Source: Crossaster papposus (taxonomy: Eukaryota; Echinodermata; Asteroidea; Velatida; Solasteridae). Taken from it: 64,000 nt of DNA. The position numbers and the translations under genes are program-made. Below the pieces are notes generated by a model. The model was not told the origin of the DNA and did no database searches. It saw only the letters and a list, made by a program, of their open reading frames with translations. The stretch lies in assembly GCA_037893245.1 (NCBI GenBank), contig JBAIAA010000352.1, forward strand, positions 868,001 through 932,000, in the 5' to 3' direction. How positions within the stretch are numbered: the first letter of the stretch is position 1; every line of letters begins with the position of its first letter. Positions 31,427 through 42,112 of the stretch are shown here, one piece after another.

Positions 31427-32236
31427 CAGGCCTTCATTTTAATAAATCTGAGGAGAGCTGTGCATCGCTCTCCTTAAATCAAAAGGTGAATTAAGGAGAG
31501 TGATTTTAAAATCGCTCTCCTTAAATCAAAACAATGAATTAAGGAGAGTGATTTGCTCTCGCTAACAAAACGCAAGTTTAAAGGCCTGGACACTATCTGT
31601 AGTTACTCAAAATGACAACCAAAGGTGTCTATGCCTTTATAAACACATACTCAAGAAAAAGAACACAACATTCACCAGTAGTTCAACTTTTGGTTAAGAG
31701 AATGATGGCGCTTTCCCATCCAGTGACATTTCTCTCTCTGTGACTTGTATGGCTTATTAGTCTAGGCCCGTTATGTCCGAAATAAATGGAATGGGCGAAC
31801 ACGAAAGACTAGATGACCGTTGTTGGTATAAGATAAATCTGATGTGATTTTATTTGGGGGTGCGAGGAGAGAATTGTAATCGCAAATTCTCTTGTGTTAG
31901 CAATAGCAATGCTTTCGTGTCTTTACTGTTATGACACTCGTCAGTTGCAGGTAGGTGATTCCATGGTGAGGAATCGGTTTTAACTTGCAAGGTGTGTGGA
32001 TTTGGTGTGGTTACAATCAATGAACGTGAATTCCAGGTATTTGGAACTTAGCCATATTATTTATTTTGGGTCCGTATTATTTCTCTTGTAAAGAGAGCAG
32101 TATGTTGGGTTTCAACTGTGTTTGTTTACTGCTTGGTGTTTTAAGTGGTTTATGGCTCGGTTGCTGATTGGAATTGGATTCGATTGGAGCGCGGAGGAGC
32201 GCGAGTGCGATCGCGCTCCTTTAAAATGAAGGCCTG
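31427..32236. mobile_element. AGGCCT-ended element, 810 bp, inserted in the 21-bp minisatellite
   Basis: Ends CAGGCCTTCATTTTAA and TTAAAATGAAGGCCTG are perfect 16-bp inverted repeats. Flanks are attgat on both sides (cattgatc and gattgatc if the outermost base is left out, 7 of 8). It interrupts the GATCGATT array, which is uninterrupted in the sister units. GCTCTCCTTAA motifs repeat inside. No transposase seen. Confidence 0.85.
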
Positions 32237-32368
32237 ATTGATCGATCGGTCTTTTACATCTATTGATTGGTCCTTCCATCGATTGGTCTTTTACATCGAT
32301 CGATTGGTCTTTAATACATCGATCGATTGGTCTTTAATACATCGATCGATTGGTCTTTTACATCGATC
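32237..32368. repeat. 21-bp GATCGATT minisatellite
   Basis: About six units, some with an extra TAA (24 bp). Right part of the array split by the 810-bp element; the left part is 31,398-31,426. Confidence 0.88.
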
Positions 32369-32643
32369 ACCCTTTGCAGTTATGTGTCACAGTTTACACA
32401 TACGTAAACCTAAACACCGCTATAAGTTCCCTTTGAAATACATTGCCTTTGAAGTCTAGGTGGTTATTTCAGTCATATGAATCCCGGTTATCTGCAGACC
32501 ACATTGAAGTTGAAATCAATGAAATATTATTTAATAATGAAACACGAACTACTTTTTGGTTTGTCAGAGATGTAACAAATATTACAATTTAAAATTATAT
32601 CTATTATCGAGTGAAACTAAAAAAGTATTGACTAGGCATCTTT

Positions 32644-32777
32644 AACTAGTTCGTGTCGGATGGCGTGTACCGGCTCCCAAGAATGCTGGCCCGAACCCCT
32701 CTCGGATCGAGGTTCATGAAAAATAATCCCACGCCTGGGCCCGGTCAATGTCAAAATAATCCCAGCGCGAACTGGGT
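32644..32777. mobile_element. CCAGTTCGCG-type MITE, internally deleted
   Basis: Ends AACTAGTTCGTGTCGGATGG and CCAGCGCGAACTGG. Same position in the unit as at 19,693. Confidence 0.73.
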
Positions 32778-33254
32778 AAAAAGCACAAAGGTAGATTTCA
32801 TTGTGAAATGTACTTGTAATCTCTGTCTGTGATAGATAATATGGGTTTGTGCTTATTTCAGATGAACATATTTACAAATTACAAGTATAAAAGAAGTATG
32901 TATCTGTACATTTACTCACTTATTTACAACTTCAGTAACATAATAATAGTAATAATAATAATTACATTTATATAGCGTGCATTCCATAAACTTATGTCCA
33001 TGTGCGCTAATCACACGAGCATTACTGAAACATTTGTTACTCTATTTAAACAAAATTCTCACAAGTTCTTGTTGAACAGAAATGAAATATAGGTGAAAAT
33101 AAATATTAATTGTTTTAGAAAAAAAAATATGTGGGCTTGAAATGTCTGAAGTTTACACTTGTGTGGTAGGTCCTATTGGATTTATTTTGAGAGTCGGCAA
33201 TATATCATCACTGAAACATTGTAGTTTTAAGAATACGCAGTGGCTATCAATACG

Positions 33255-33422
33255 GCAGTTGACGATCTGATTCCTCGACTTACCCAGCCCGACATTGACA
33301 AAAATATCTGGATATCGCTCTTGAAACCAGACTATTTGATAGTCAGGTTCAAAGAGTAAAAGATTTCAGAGTATTGTCAATGTCGGGATGGGTAAGTCAG
33401 GGAATCAGATCATCAACTGCTG
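33255..33422. repeat. Imperfect hairpin downstream of GPCR-4
   Basis: Same arms as the other four copies. GACTTACCCAGCCCGACATT pairs with AATGTCGGGATGGGTAAGTC. Confidence 0.8.
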
Positions 33423-34007
33423 TAACAAGTCACTGCGTTAAGAATATCCCTAAAAAGAGAACACATTGTATTGACATTTTATAGTGAGCTTTTCAGTATT
33501 TTGCCAACATTTTGTTCAGTATCAATATGTATTATCACATCATTTGGTATGGTTTGGTATCACAAATACATGTTTAACTGGAATATCAACCAAGCCTAAT
33601 CAAAACAACTTTGAATATTATTCAGTACTGGAGCTCGAATAATGTTTCTACGTTGATTTAAGAGGTGGATATAACATTAAGTTCTGAGTTCATGCTTCCT
33701 TGCATTGACATCTCAGCATCAGTCAATCCTGGATCATTGTTACTGACAACTTGCATCTTTCGAAAAGAGAATTCCACATGATGTCTCTGCAAACCCTCAC
33801 TACTCTTTCCTGGATCATTGTTACTGAAAACTTGCAAGTGTTGCTAGCACTCTTGAGATCGCTGTTCCTCTTGCAGGAATGGGTTGGAAGTCAGTCGCCC
33901 TGGAACATTGTTCTTGACAGTTTTAGAGTGACTCCCTGCTGGTTTTTGATGCACATAATACTGCTCCTATGGCACTTGGCTGTTGTGCCTGGAACATTGT
34001 TTGAGTG

Positions 34008-35546
34008 TTACTTACAAAGTGATTGTTGACTACATGTATCTGCTGACTGTGCACACTGCTGACCTTGCATGGATGGCTTGCACACATCAGTTACCAGAGA
34101 ACATTGGTCTTGACAATCTTCCAATGATTGACTCCCTTCTGTTTCTGGATGTGCATATTGCTGCCCTTGTGATGATGGCTCGCTGCCAGTCAACCCAGGA
34201 CATTGCTCCTGAGTACTTGCAAGTGACTGCTGGCTCTCTTCTGGTTCTGGATGTACATGTACACACTGTTCCCCTTGCATGGACGGCTTGCAGTCAGTCA
34301 GACTAGAGCATTGTTTCTGGTGAGAACTTGCAAGCACTGGGGTCCCCGCTGGTTCTGCATGTACCTCAACATGCACTTGAACATGCTGCTGACTGTGAGT
34401 GGATGCCTTGCTTCTGCCTTGCCTGGAACGTTGTTCTTGACAGCTGTCTAGTGACTGTTGACTCCCTGAGTGTTGTGCATGCACTTTGCTTGGTGGCTTG
34501 CTGCTGCTTGGCCTGGCAGCACGCTGCTCTTGGTAATTTTCTACTTGTGGAATCACACGAAGCTCAATCTGCTTCCCTGGCTGCGATGGTCGGCTGGGAT
34601 TCAGTCTTGGGCAGCAACGACAGCACAGTTTGAGGAACGAGAAAGCCTCGATTACAGCTGCACGATAGTCTGCGTTTGTGGCACTGTAGACCAGGGAATT
34701 GATTGAACTATTGATAAGTTCAAAAATTACATGACTTATTCTCAGAATGTAAATTTGTTCTTCAAGTTGTAGATATTCAACAACCTGTGAAGGTGTGGAA
34801 TACATGCTTATTAGCACAATTACAAGAATTGACAATGCAGTGCGCATTGAGTTCAAAATGAAGAAAACAGCAGTATTGATGATCACCATACAGAGGACCT
34901 TGCCTGCTCGCTTGGGACGGTTTGGCAACAGGGCTGATTGTCTGCGCACTTTTACTACCACATAGATGTACAAAGCAAGAGTTGCTATCAAACAAACAAT
35001 GGCAATAATGGAAGTAATCCAAAAGAGGACATCATCAACGATAGTCTCTGGTAAGAATATCAGAATCAAACTAACAGTGATTGTAGGCACATATAGTCCT
35101 GCTGATATCTTTGCTGCTCGAGATTTAGAGGCTTTTTCTTTGTGTGTCAAAGGATTACGCACTGCAGAGAATCTCTCAGCTGCTAGGGTAACCACAAAGA
35201 AATTGGAAACAGCAAGAGTCGTCTCTCTGAAAACTATAAATACTTTTTGCCCGAGGAATGTGTACTTGAAGGATGAACGCAATGCAAATATAAATTGCAT
35301 CGTAAGGAAGAGTAAGTCAGCCACAGCCAAATTGGATAAGTAGATGTTGATGATTGTTCGCATGGACTTCACTTGAAAGACTGTGAAGAGAAACACAAAG
35401 TTGATGAGGATGCCGATTGGTGCAATGATTTTAGCACTTAACCATATTATTTGATCGGATCTGTCTATAGTCTTGTAATAGTTCTCGATATGCAAGTTTA
35501 CTTCAGGTGACCGCGTGGAGTTGTCTTCTTGGTAGCCATCAGCCAT
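34008..35546 (-). CDS. GPCR-4: intronless rhodopsin-like receptor, 512 aa, most diverged
   Basis: Keeps ERF, NSLVY, CCRCC and the long tail ending SQQSLCK like GPCR-1 (the CAA codon is not mutated). The outer face differs strongly: ECL1/TM3 reads SSFKYTFLGQKVFIVFRETT where others read SPIKYNFLAQKVYGGVRYT. TM4 has Tyr in place of the usual Trp (GLYVPTITV). The N-terminal linker and ECL3 also differ. ICL2, ICL3 and helix 8 are almost unchanged, so the G-protein side is conserved while the ligand side varies. TATA-like box about 133 bp upstream. Confidence 0.88.
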   Translation of the reverse strand: MADGYQEDNSTRSPEVNLHIENYYKTIDRSDQIIWLSAKIIAPIGILINFVFLFTVFQVKSMRTIINIYLSNLAVADLLFLTMQFIFALRSSFKYTFLGQKVFIVFRETTLAVSNFFVVTLAAERFSAVRNPLTHKEKASKSRAAKISAGLYVPTITVSLILIFLPETIVDDVLFWITSIIAIVCLIATLALYIYVVVKVRRQSALLPNRPKRAGKVLCMVIINTAVFFILNSMRTALSILVIVLISMYSTPSQVVEYLQLEEQIYILRISHVIFELINSSINSLVYSATNADYRAAVIEAFSFLKLCCRCCPRLNPSRPSQPGKQIELRVIPQVENYQEQRAARPSSSKPPSKVHAQHSGSQQSLDSCQEQRSRQGRSKASTHSQQHVQVHVEVHAEPAGTPVLASSHQKQCSSLTDCKPSMQGEQCVHVHPEPEESQQSLASTQEQCPGLTGSEPSSQGQQYAHPETEGSQSLEDCQDQCSLVTDVCKPSMQGQQCAQSADTCSQQSLCK

Positions 35547-35678
35547 AGTTCATGTACAGTGTAGCATTTCCAACATTATTTGCAGATGCAGTGCAGGTAT
35601 TCTTGTTGTAAGAACACTAACCGAGAATCTTTGAGGTGTGTGCAGTTGAAACTGAAATCTGCTTTGTGTCCTCTCCCC

Positions 35679-35686
35679 TTTTTATA
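35679..35686 (-). promoter_or_regulatory. TATA-like box of GPCR-4
   Basis: TATAAAAAGGGGAGAGG on the - strand, with one change from the TATATAAAA of its paralogues. Confidence 0.6.
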
Positions 35687-35884
35687 CATTCTCTTCGTTT
35701 ATTTAGGATAATTTTTTCCATTGTTTTGACAGTGCTGTTACCAACACTTTCTCTTGTGACAACACTATACAGCATTTATAAATTACGTTGGTGATTAAAA
35801 ACAAATTATCCAGTATTCAATTTACATCACTCCGACACAAATTGAAACATTTGGTTGTGGAACTCGCTGCTATTAGGATTTTAA

Positions 35885-35965
35885 CCAGCTAGCCAAACCC
35901 TGGCTAGTAATAATGTATCTGCAATAGAAAGCAGGAGGCTGTGTGTTTGAGTCCTGCCTAAGTTA
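35885..35965 (+). mobile_element. tRNA-derived SINE fragment
   Basis: GTGTGTTTGAGTCCTGCC at the same place as the B-box fragments near 22,760 and 28,690; more decayed. Confidence 0.4.
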
Positions 35966-36146
35966 TATTTTTGTTTATGGAAAACTTTGGTAGCTACAGG
36001 TAAAATACTTTTGGCCATGCACAAAAAAGATTGGTTAGTCCATAAATAAACTGGGTCATTTTGTAATGTCCTGGTTACACCTGGGGCCAATTATGTAAGC
36101 ACAAAAATGTGCTTAGCACAAAAAAGTCTTGCTCAGTAAAAACAGA

Positions 36147-36390
36147 TGCCAATTTCATAGACCTGCTAAGCAAATAAATTTGCTTAGCACAAAAAGTTTT
36201 GCTCATTAAAAACAGGTTACCAGCCAAAATTATACGTGTTTTTCATGCTAAGCAAAAAAACAGCTGATTATTAATCCAGAACAATAAAGATCAGGTACAA
36301 ATTTGGTCTGTAACCTTGTTTTTTCCAAGGACGAATTGTCATGCTAAGCAAATTGTTGTGCTTAGCAGCTCTATGAAATTGGCCCCTGGT
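36147..36390. mobile_element. GGGGCCAATT-type MITE
   Basis: GCCAATTTCATAGACCTGCT at the left and AGCAGCTCTATGAAATTGGC at the right are inverted repeats of about 20 bp. It sits inside an older relative. Confidence 0.75.
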
Positions 36391-36832
36391 TATCAGCCAA
36401 AACTCCACATGCTTTCCATTCAAAGCAAAAACCAGCTGAATACCAGTTACACAAAATAAACATCATCTGAATTGTTGGATTGTAACAGGGATATGAACAA
36501 TTAGACCCCTAATTAAAGGACAGTCCTGGATAGAAAATAATAAAAGAATGTCATTGCCAAAGATACGCGTCAGAGACGCATGTTTGCAAATGTCCATTAG
36601 TAGTTGATTTGTAATCTACGAATGCTGTGCGCAATCCTTTAAACGATGCACATGCCTGCATAAGAGCTGATATTGATTGGTTGCTGTGCGTGACATGATT
36701 CAGCTGCAATTGGCTGAACAAGAAAGTAACCTGAATGCTGATTGTGGTCGCAATTAAAATTTTGGACTCGGCAAATTTGAAGCTGCAATCGCAATCATAA
36801 AATATTGTTTTCTTGGACTATATACAGGGTGG

Positions 36833-37412
36833 CCCATATTAAAAAACAGACGAACATACTTCCACTACCCTAAGATTTAAAACTCTACATTGTATACCAA
36901 TGGATGAAGAATGTTTCCAGAGGAAAAATTATACCAAGATATCTCGATTTAGGCTAGTAGTTTCAGCTCAAGACCCTGTTTTGTAAAGCACAGCTGAGTC
37001 AGTGGTCCTTTCGCACCGAGAAATAACTAAAACGTGGTTTAGTTATATTTTGATGCGAAAGAACCACTGACTTCACTTCACTAAATAGAATCTGGAGCTA
37101 AAACTACTAGTCCGAATTGAGACACCTTGGTATCATTGTTCTTTAAGAAACATTCTCCATTCGTTGGTATAGGTAGTTTTGGCCTCAGGGTAGTGGAAGT
37201 ATATGTGACCCAGCATGAGTAAATGAGACACTTTGCGGCAAAAATGAAAATTGAGATTTTGATTTCATCATTTAAAGCTTGTTTAGCTTTAAATGATGAA
37301 ATCAAAATCTCAAATGTTATTTTTGCCTCAAAGTGTCTCATTTACTCGTGCTAGGTCGCATATGCTTGTCCGTTGTGATATTATTGTACAATTTTTTTTA
37401 GGCCACCCTGTA
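36833..37412. mobile_element. Foldback element with TACAGGGTGGCC ends, carrying a nested MITE
   Basis: Same element as at 23,652. The extra length is the nested element at 37,204-37,360. Confidence 0.83.
37204..37360. mobile_element. Nested palindromic MITE (TGTGACCCAGCATGAG ends)
   Basis: Almost a complete palindrome centred on TTTAAAGCTTGTTTAGCTTTAAA. TGAGTAAATGAGACACTTT pairs with AAAGTGTCTCATTTACTCG. It lies between two copies of TATG. The empty site is seen at about 24,031 (gtagtggaagtatatgcttg). Confidence 0.82.
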
Positions 37413-37660
37413 TCATTGATAGTACTAACACTTAATCAATTGAGTTTGTATGCACCTTTCTTTCGGTTTTGAGCACCAATTTGCTGCTTCAAATGACAAA
37501 CATGCGCAACTGACAATTCGTGTATATGTGACCTGCTTCAACAGAACCAAGACAAAGTTGACAATTTTAGTTATTTAGATTTTGCTCTTTTTTTTTTAAT
37601 TATCTAGGTTCTCAACTTTAAAATGGTGTATTATTTTATACATATGTACCCCAACCCTAT

Positions 37661-37720
37661 CTCTTGTAATAGTTTTCAAAATGCTTGTTTACTTCATTCG
37701 ATAGAGTGGCCATCACCCAT
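37661..37720 (-). pseudogene. Truncated GPCR 5' remnant
   Basis: MGDGHSIE-stop, then the VNKHFENYYK codons in another frame. Same truncation as its sisters. Confidence 0.78.
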
Positions 37721-38390
37721 GATGTGCAGTGTAGATTGGAGCTGAATCCAACATTTTCTGCAGATATACATGTAGCGAAGCGTGTTTGTCCTATTTCAAG
37801 ATTGCTCCAGTTTTCTACTAATGGGAATATAACACTTTGAGATCTTCTAGAAGTGTGTAGTTGAAACAGAAAGTTTTGTTCACCCTTCCTCTCTATTTTC
37901 TCACAATTCTCAAAGACCTATTGTTATGCACGTGATATGCATGTATCTCGTGACAGCAGTTACCAAAGCAGACAATTCAGTTTCGCTTCTGCCATTTAGA
38001 ATTAAAGCTGTTTCAGTTTTTATTATTACGTATTTAATGCGTATTTCCTTGATTGAAATTGGTTGATGTTACCGATTATGAAAAGTGACAAAACTAAAGC
38101 TTCTTTAACACTAACCCTTTTTTTTTGTTTTTTTTGTTTTTTTTTGTTTTTTGTTAGGGTGAGGGGGGGGGGGGGGAAACTTGGTCCTGCAGGCCTGGGG
38201 TGAATATATTTGGATTATGATGGACGTTGGCACTGTTGGGAGAATGGGACTGATTTTATCCATCGTGCAGTGATGAGCTGTTGTTTATCAATATCAACCA
38301 CCACTTGAGTGGATTTGGGTAAATTTGGTCCTGTACTTAAAATGCAGTAGGGTATGGAACACCAAAGAGGCATAAACTCCAATCAACACA

Positions 38391-38522
38391 TTGATCAGTC
38401 TTTTACATCGATCGATCGATCGATCGGTCTTTAATTTACATCTATCGATTGGTCTTTTACATCTATTGATTGGTCCTTCCATCAATCAGTCTTTTACATC
38501 GACGATCGGTCTTTTACATCGA
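38391..38522. repeat. 21-bp GATCGATT minisatellite
   Basis: About six degenerate units in the GPCR-5 unit, with a local run of GATC. Confidence 0.85.
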
Positions 38523-38859
38523 TCACACTTTGTAATTATGTGTCTACATTATACGTAAACCTAAACTCCCCTATAAGTTCCCTTTCAAATACAATGCCTT
38601 TGAAGTCTGCCTGCCTTGACCCAAAAACTCACGGATTCTAAATTTGTATATTTTTTTTTTAAAGAATTAAAATCACTTGAGGGGGTTATTTTAGTCATAT
38701 GAATCCCGGTAATCTGCAGACCATGTTTAGGTTGAAATCAATGATTTTTTTTGTAATATTGAAACACGAACTACTTTTTGGTTTGTCAGAGATGGTAACA
38801 AAAAATCACAATTAGAATTTAAATCTAATATCCTCAAAAAGTATTGACTAAGTATCTTT

Positions 38860-38988
38860 AACCAGTTCGCGTCGGATGGCGTGTACCGGCTCCCAAGAAT
38901 GCTGGCCTGAACCCGTCTCGGATCGAAGTTCATGAAAAATAATCTCCCGCCCGGTCAATGTCAAAATAATCCCGGCGCGAACTGGTTA
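38860..38988. mobile_element. CCAGTTCGCG-type MITE, internally deleted
   Basis: Ends AACCAGTTCGCGTCGGATGG and CCCGGCGCGAACTGGTT. Confidence 0.75.
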
Positions 38989-39448
38989 AAAAGCACAAAG
39001 GTAGATTTCATTGTGAAAGGTAATCTCTGTCTGTGATAGACAATATGATTTGTGCTTATTTCAGTTGAACATTTACAAATTACAAGTATAACAGAAGTAT
39101 GCATCTGTACATTTACTCACTTATTTACAACTTCAGTAACATAATAATAATAATAATTACATTTATATAGCCCGCATTCTATAAAAATATGTTCATGTGC
39201 GCTAATCACTCGAGCATTACTGAAACATTTGTTACTCTATTTAAACAAAATTCTCACAAGTTCTTGTTGAACAGAAATGAAATATAGGTGAAAATAAATA
39301 TTAATTGTTTTAGAAAAAAAAAATGTGGGCTTGAAATGTCTGAAGTTTAGACTTGTGTGGTAGGTCCCATTGGATTTATTTTGAGAGTCGGCAATATATC
39401 ATCACTGAAACATTGTAGTATTAAGAATATGCAGTGGCTATCATTACG

Positions 39449-39613
39449 ACAGTTGACGATCTGAATCCTTGACTTACCCAGCCCGACATTGACAAAAATA
39501 CCTGGATATCGCTTTTGGAACCAGACTATTTGATAGTCAGGTTCGAAGAGTAAAAGGTTCAGAGTATTGTCAATGTCGGGCTCGGTAAGTCAGGGAATCA
39601 GATGATCAACTGC
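39449..39613. repeat. Imperfect hairpin downstream of GPCR-5
   Basis: Same arms as in the other units: TGACTTACCCAGCCCGACAT with its near complement. Confidence 0.8.
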
Positions 39614-40278
39614 TGTAACGATAGTCACTGTGTTAAGAATATCCCTGAAAAGAGAGAACAAATTTTATTGACATTTTATAGTGAGCTTTTCAGTATTTTG
39701 CCAACATTTTGTTCATTATAAATATGTGTTATCAGATCATTTTTTAGGTTTGGTACCACAAATACATATCTTTAACTGGAATATCACCCAAGCCTAATCA
39801 AAACAACTTTGAATATTAATCAGTACCGGAGCTCGAATAATGTTTCTACGTTGATTTGAGAGGTGAATATATAACATTAAGATCTGAATGCATGCTTCCT
39901 TGCATTGAAATGTCAGCATCAGTCAATCCTGGATCATTGTTACTGACAACTTGCATCTTTCGAAAAGAGAATTCCACATGGTGTCTCTGCAAATCCTTAC
40001 TACTTTATCCTGGATCATTGTTACTGAAAACTTGCTGCTCCCCTTGCAGGGATGGGTGGGAAGTCAGTCACCCTGGAACATAGTTCTTGACAGTTTTGGA
40101 GTGACTGGTTCTTGATGCGCATAATATACTGCTCCTATGACACTAGGCTGTTGTGCCTGGAACATTGTTTGAGAGTTACTTACAAAGTGATTGTTGACTA
40201 CATGTATCTTCTGACTCTGCACACTGCTGACCTTGCATGGATGGCTTGCACTCATCAGTTACCAGAGAACAATTGTTC

Positions 40279-41715
40279 TTAACAACTTTCCAATGATTGA
40301 CTCCCTTCTGGTTCTGGATGTGCATACTGCTGCCCTTGTGATGATGGCTCGATGCCAGTCAACCCAGGACATTGTTCCTGAGTACTTGCAAGTGATGACT
40401 GCTGGCTCTCTGCTGGTTCTGGATGTACACACTGTTCCCTTTGCATGGATGGCTTGTTGTCAGTCGGACTAGAGCATTGTTTCTGGTGAGAACTTGCAAG
40501 CGCTGTGGTCACTGCTGGTTCTGTATGTACATGTACCTCAACATGCACTTGAACATGCTGCTGAATCTGCATTGATGCCTTGCTGCTGCCTTGCCTGGAA
40601 CATTGTTCTTGACAGCTGTCTAGTGACTGCTGACTCTCTGAGTGTTGTGCATGCTCTTGGCTTAGTGGCTTGCTGTTGCTTGGTCTGGCAGCACGCTGCT
40701 CTTGGTTATTTTCTGTCTGTGGAATCACACGAAGCTCAATCTGCTTCCCTGGCTGCAATGGTTGGCTGGGATTCAGTCTTTGGCAGCAACGACAGCACAG
40801 TTTTAGGAATGAGAAAGCCTCGACTACAGCCGCACGATAATCTGCGTTTGTGGCACTGTAGACCAGGGAATTGATTGAACTATTGATAAGCTCAAGAATT
40901 GTATGAATTGTAATTAAAATGAAAATGTTTTCTTCAAGTTGTATAAGTTTAACAGCCTGTGAAGGTGTATACGTGCTATACACAAATAAAATAATTGTGA
41001 TTGCAGTGCGTATTGACTTCAAAATGAAGAAAACAGCAGTATTGATGATCACCATACAGAGGACCTTGCCTGCTGGCTTGGGGCGGTTTGGCAACTGGGC
41101 TGATTGTCTGCGCACCTTTACTACCACATAGATGTACAAAGGAAGAGTTGCTATCAAGCAAACAATGGCAATAATGAAATTACTGTAAATACTGACATCA
41201 GTAAAGATAGTCTTTGGTAAAAATATAAGAATCACACCAACAATGATTGTAGGCACCCAGACTCCTGCTGATATCTTTGCTGCTCGGGATTTAGAAGCTT
41301 TTTCTTTGTGTGTCAGAGGATTACGCACTGCAGAGAATCTCTCAGCTGCTATGGTAACCACAAAGAAATTAGAAACAGCAAGAAGCGTGTATCTGACACT
41401 TAAATATGCTTTGTAAGCAAGGAAGTTGTACTTGACGGGTATACACAATGCCAATATAAAGTCACTCGTAAGGAAGAGTGAGTCAGCCACAGCCAGATTG
41501 GATAAGTAGATGTTGATGATTGTACGCATGGACTTCACTCGGAAGACTGTGAAGAGAAACACAAAGTTGAAGAGGATCCCGATTGGTGCAATGATTTCAG
41601 TACTTAACCATTTGATTTGATCAAAACTGGCTACACTCTTGTTATAGTTCTCGATGTGCTTGTTTACTTCATCAGTTGACAGAGTAGAGTTGTCTTCTTG
41701 GTAGCCATCAGCCAT
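40279..41715 (-). CDS. GPCR-5: intronless rhodopsin-like receptor, 478 aa
   Basis: Core like GPCR-2: ECL2 with TDVSIYSN, and the ECL3/TM7 approach with PSQAVKLIQLEENIFIL, nearly the same. The tail (TEPAVTTALASSHQKQCSSP and beyond) is instead almost identical to GPCR-1, so the gene is a mosaic. The tail stops at the same CAA-to-TAA change as GPCR-2. Other marks: ERF, NSLVY, CCRCC, no TM3/ECL2 cysteine pair. One extra residue near the start (STDEVNKH). TATA box at 41,849-41,857. Confidence 0.88.
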   Translation of the reverse strand: MADGYQEDNSTLSTDEVNKHIENYNKSVASFDQIKWLSTEIIAPIGILFNFVFLFTVFRVKSMRTIINIYLSNLAVADSLFLTSDFILALCIPVKYNFLAYKAYLSVRYTLLAVSNFFVVTIAAERFSAVRNPLTHKEKASKSRAAKISAGVWVPTIIVGVILIFLPKTIFTDVSIYSNFIIAIVCLIATLPLYIYVVVKVRRQSAQLPNRPKPAGKVLCMVIINTAVFFILKSIRTAITIILFVYSTYTPSQAVKLIQLEENIFILITIHTILELINSSINSLVYSATNADYRAAVVEAFSFLKLCCRCCQRLNPSQPLQPGKQIELRVIPQTENNQEQRAARPSNSKPLSQEHAQHSESQQSLDSCQEQCSRQGSSKASMQIQQHVQVHVEVHVHTEPAVTTALASSHQKQCSSPTDNKPSMQREQCVHPEPAESQQSSLASTQEQCPGLTGIEPSSQGQQYAHPEPEGSQSLESC

Positions 41716-41848
41716 AGTTCATGTACAGTGTAGCATTTCCAACATTATTTGCAGATGCAGTGCAGGTATTCTTGTTGTAAGAACACTAACAGAGAATCTT
41801 TGAGGAGTGTGCAGTTGAAACTGAAAGCTGCGTTTTTGTCTTCTCCCC

Positions 41849-41857
41849 TTTTATATA
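41849..41857 (-). promoter_or_regulatory. TATA box of GPCR-5
   Basis: TATATAAAAGGGGAG on the - strand, about 134 bp above the ATG. Confidence 0.65.
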
Positions 41858-42112
41858 TTTTCTCTGATTATTCAGGACAAGTTTGTCTATTGTTTTGACA
41901 GTGCTGTTACCAACACTTTCTCTTGTGACAACACTATACAGCATTTATAAATTACGTTGGTGATTAAAAACAAATTATCCAGTATTCAATTTACATCACC
42001 CCAACGCAAATTGAAAAATTTGGTTGTGGAACTCGCTGCTATTGGGATTTTAACCAGCTAGCCAAACCCTGGCTAGTAATAATGTATCTACAATAGAAAG
42101 CAGGGCCCAATT

